From the NCBI GenBank assembly GCA_964194555.1, contig CAXMMT010000041.1, positions 1 through 24,874 on the forward strand: a DNA stretch of 24,874 nt, read 5' to 3'. The notes beneath the pieces are model-generated. The model did no database searches and was not told the DNA's origin. It saw nothing but the letters and a program-made list of their open reading frames with translations. Made by a program: the position numbers and the translations under genes. This DNA comes from SZUA-217 sp964194555 (GTDB lineage: Bacteria; Actinomycetota; Acidimicrobiia; Spongiisociales; ZC4RG35). Shown one piece after another: positions 23,421 to 24,874 of the stretch (position 1 is the first letter of the stretch; every line of letters starts with the position of its first letter).

Positions 23421-24661
23421 GACCACTCCCCCGTCGACACGGCCGATCCGCTCACCGCGGATGCGACGCAATCGGCCAGGGATCCGATGACGACGCTGAC
23501 GCCCAGATTCGCCGGTGCGTAAAAGGCCCACTTGCCGGAGTTGGTCATGACATCCCCTTCGATATCCCCCATGATCGGTGTGATGTAGGTGCAGGTATCG
23601 GTCACGACGGTGACACCGAAAGCCACGATCGGAATCATCACTCCTGCCCTCTCGGCTTCGTCAAGGACATCGCGGGAGGTGTTCACATAGAACGGAACAC
23701 TTGTCCTCTGACCCTCGACCAGAGCTGCCAGGGAGACGAATTCGTCAAACGACATGTGAGGGGTTCCCACACTTACTGCGCCAAGCGTTCCGATGGCGGT
23801 CGTGAGCTCCCGGCGGGCGTTTTGAAGGGTGTCAACGGATAGGTCCGTCACATTTTGCGGTGCCAGGTTGCCGAGGGCTTCGTTCAGCGAGGGGGCCTCG
23901 GGTGTGATGCCAACGGCGTGGAACATCGCCACCGCACCGGAGGAGGCCGCCGCTGCGCCGAGTGCCTTCAGCCGGTCCTCGGTGGCGCGCTCATCGAGCC
24001 CCGTGATCACCGGGACATGGCTACCGGCCAACTGACCCAGAACATGGCCCAGCAGGGGATAGGTGAGATCGTCGTCGAGGATCGAGCTGGGGACTACGAC
24101 GTTGAACTGGATTGTGCCAAGTCGTCCCTCATCTGTGTGCAAACCCGCATAGGGCCCCCGACCGGTCAGGGCACAGCAAATGTCCATGAAGTCGCCGTAC
24201 CGGTTGGTGCGAGCGCCCAGAACAGAGTTGGCGAAAACGATCGCATTCGACTCCCCCCAGGCGATCTGCTGACCGAACGACGGTCGATCATGAAGCTGAT
24301 ACGGGGCGCAGGTCCAGGTAGGCCGACACCCAAGGGCGACGTAATGGTCCAGGAGATCCTTGGCGGCCTCGGCCACAGCCGAATCGCCCTTGTAGAGATC
24401 CGGGTGGAGCAGATCGAGGGAGGCGACATTCAGGGTCGTCGGAACCTGCACCCGGCCGTCGCCATCGACCAGCATTTGGGCAAAGTCGACACCCGCCCGG
24501 CCGTGGTAGGAGCATCCGTCGATATGCGCCGCCTCGATGTCTATGAGACTCTTGGCGCCATCGGTCTCGCCGACAGCGATCAGCAGCTCCATTGCGATCC
24601 TCTGGGCGTCGCCCATTTCGCCGGCAAGCAGCGATCGATCTCTTTCGGAGAGTTGCACCAT
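23417..24661 (-). CDS. Aconitase X large (catalytic) subunit
   Basis: This 414-aa protein matches the AcnX catalytic domain (DUF521). Family blocks are IEAAHIDGCSYHG, GCRPTWTCAPYQL, WGESNAIVFANSVLGARTNR, DICCALTGRGPYAGLH and TDTCTYITPIM near the C-terminus. Several of the Cys are candidates for iron-sulfur ligands. It is the separate-subunit form (type II), with the swivel subunit encoded directly downstream. No proline racemase, transporter or mevalonate gene is in the window to indicate the substrate. ATG 24661 has no Shine-Dalgarno; a weak -10-like TAATAC lies 6 nt upstream. Confidence 0.9.
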   Translation of the reverse strand: MVQLSERDRSLLAGEMGDAQRIAMELLIAVGETDGAKSLIDIEAAHIDGCSYHGRAGVDFAQMLVDGDGRVQVPTTLNVASLDLLHPDLYKGDSAVAEAAKDLLDHYVALGCRPTWTCAPYQLHDRPSFGQQIAWGESNAIVFANSVLGARTNRYGDFMDICCALTGRGPYAGLHTDEGRLGTIQFNVVVPSSILDDDLTYPLLGHVLGQLAGSHVPVITGLDERATEDRLKALGAAAASSGAVAMFHAVGITPEAPSLNEALGNLAPQNVTDLSVDTLQNARRELTTAIGTLGAVSVGTPHMSFDEFVSLAALVEGQRTSVPFYVNTSRDVLDEAERAGVMIPIVAFGVTVVTDTCTYITPIMGDIEGDVMTNSGKWAFYAPANLGVSVVIGSLADCVASAVSGSAVSTGEWS

Positions 24662-24733
24662 CTCAAGGTATTAGCTTGGTTGGGTCAATGCACTTGTCGC
24701 CGTCGACCGCCAAGCTTGCGGGGAAGCGACTGT

Positions 24734-24874
24734 TCAACCTGGTGGTGCTCGTCGTCTGATGTAGGTGTGGCTGAGTGGACTGGTCCAGGAGTGGTCGCCG
24801 TTGGATAGTCGTTGCAGTCCCCAGGGTGCGTGGTGTTGCGCCATGTGGTGGTAGCGGCAGAGTGGACTGATGTT
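24734..24874 (-). CDS. HNH endonuclease, C-terminal end (partial, runs off the window)
   Basis: Read on the minus strand from the window edge, 46 residues are open to a TGA at 24734. They begin NISPLCRYHHMAQHHAPWGL and end in HTYIRRRAPPG. LCRYHHxxxHH is the end of the HNH motif, and the Trp-Thr-Ser-Pro-x-x-His-Thr-Tyr tail is typical of the DUF222/13E12-type HNH proteins that occur in many copies in actinobacterial genomes. The N-terminal part lies outside. It reads toward the aconitase X genes with about 70 nt between them. Confidence 0.8.
   Translation of the reverse strand, partial: NISPLCRYHHMAQHHAPWGLQRLSNGDHSWTSPLSHTYIRRRAPPG

Noticed and set aside
23855..24808. Long plus-strand frame (317 codons) opposite the aconitase X large subunit
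   Set aside because: It is a shadow of a conserved catalytic gene on the minus strand and has no recognisable domain.

Overview
The window reads as a piece of a moderately GC-rich chromosome from the Actinomycetota, probably a deep-branching lineage such as Acidimicrobiia. That placement is an inference. It rests on the actinobacterial form of LeuA, a lipoprotein with a Thr-rich linker, a DUF222/HNH-type endonuclease end, an ECF42-DGPF pair, frequent GTG/TTG starts and many starts that look leaderless. No phylogeny was run.

Region 1 (1-860) is the 3' end of an rRNA operon. The 23S gene is interrupted by a group I intron whose catalytic core (P3, P7, P8, P9) can be read in bases 1-289. The 23S 3' exon resumes at 290 inside helix 93 of the peptidyl-transferase domain. 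A spacer with two strong stems, the 5S gene and an intrinsic terminator follow.

Region 2 (868-6548) holds housekeeping genes: a TPR protein, a small OB-fold/SSB-like protein, the SURF1 cytochrome oxidase assembly factor, a YbaK/EbsC-type editing protein (convergent), a bifunctional formimidoyltransferase-cyclodeaminase followed by a methyltransferase, a thioredoxin with a His-rich tail, and a small membrane protein.

Region 3 (6613-10916, all minus) holds an ECF42-type sigma factor with its DGPF (YciI-like) partner, a methyltransferase, a VapBC-type toxin-antitoxin pair with a promoter/operator, and a secreted lipoprotein.

Region 4 (10979-16586, plus) starts with a leucine-rich leader peptide and terminator hairpin that look like a classical attenuator in front of leuA. 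Two overlapping genes follow, encoding an asymmetric heterodimeric ABC exporter.

Region 5 (16621-18994) has a four-helix membrane protein, a tiny two-helix membrane protein from an apparently leaderless mRNA, and a Kef-type cation/proton antiporter with an NAD-binding domain.

Region 6 (24661 down to 19189, minus) looks like one compact operon: aconitase X large subunit, aconitase X small (swivel) subunit, a soluble PAS histidine kinase, galE, and a phosphomannomutase/phosphoglucomutase. The last 141 bases carry the C-terminal end of an HNH endonuclease that runs off the window.

The observations most worth following are the 23S group I intron, the leu attenuator, the recurring leaderless arrangement and the aconitase X / histidine kinase / sugar-nucleotide operon.
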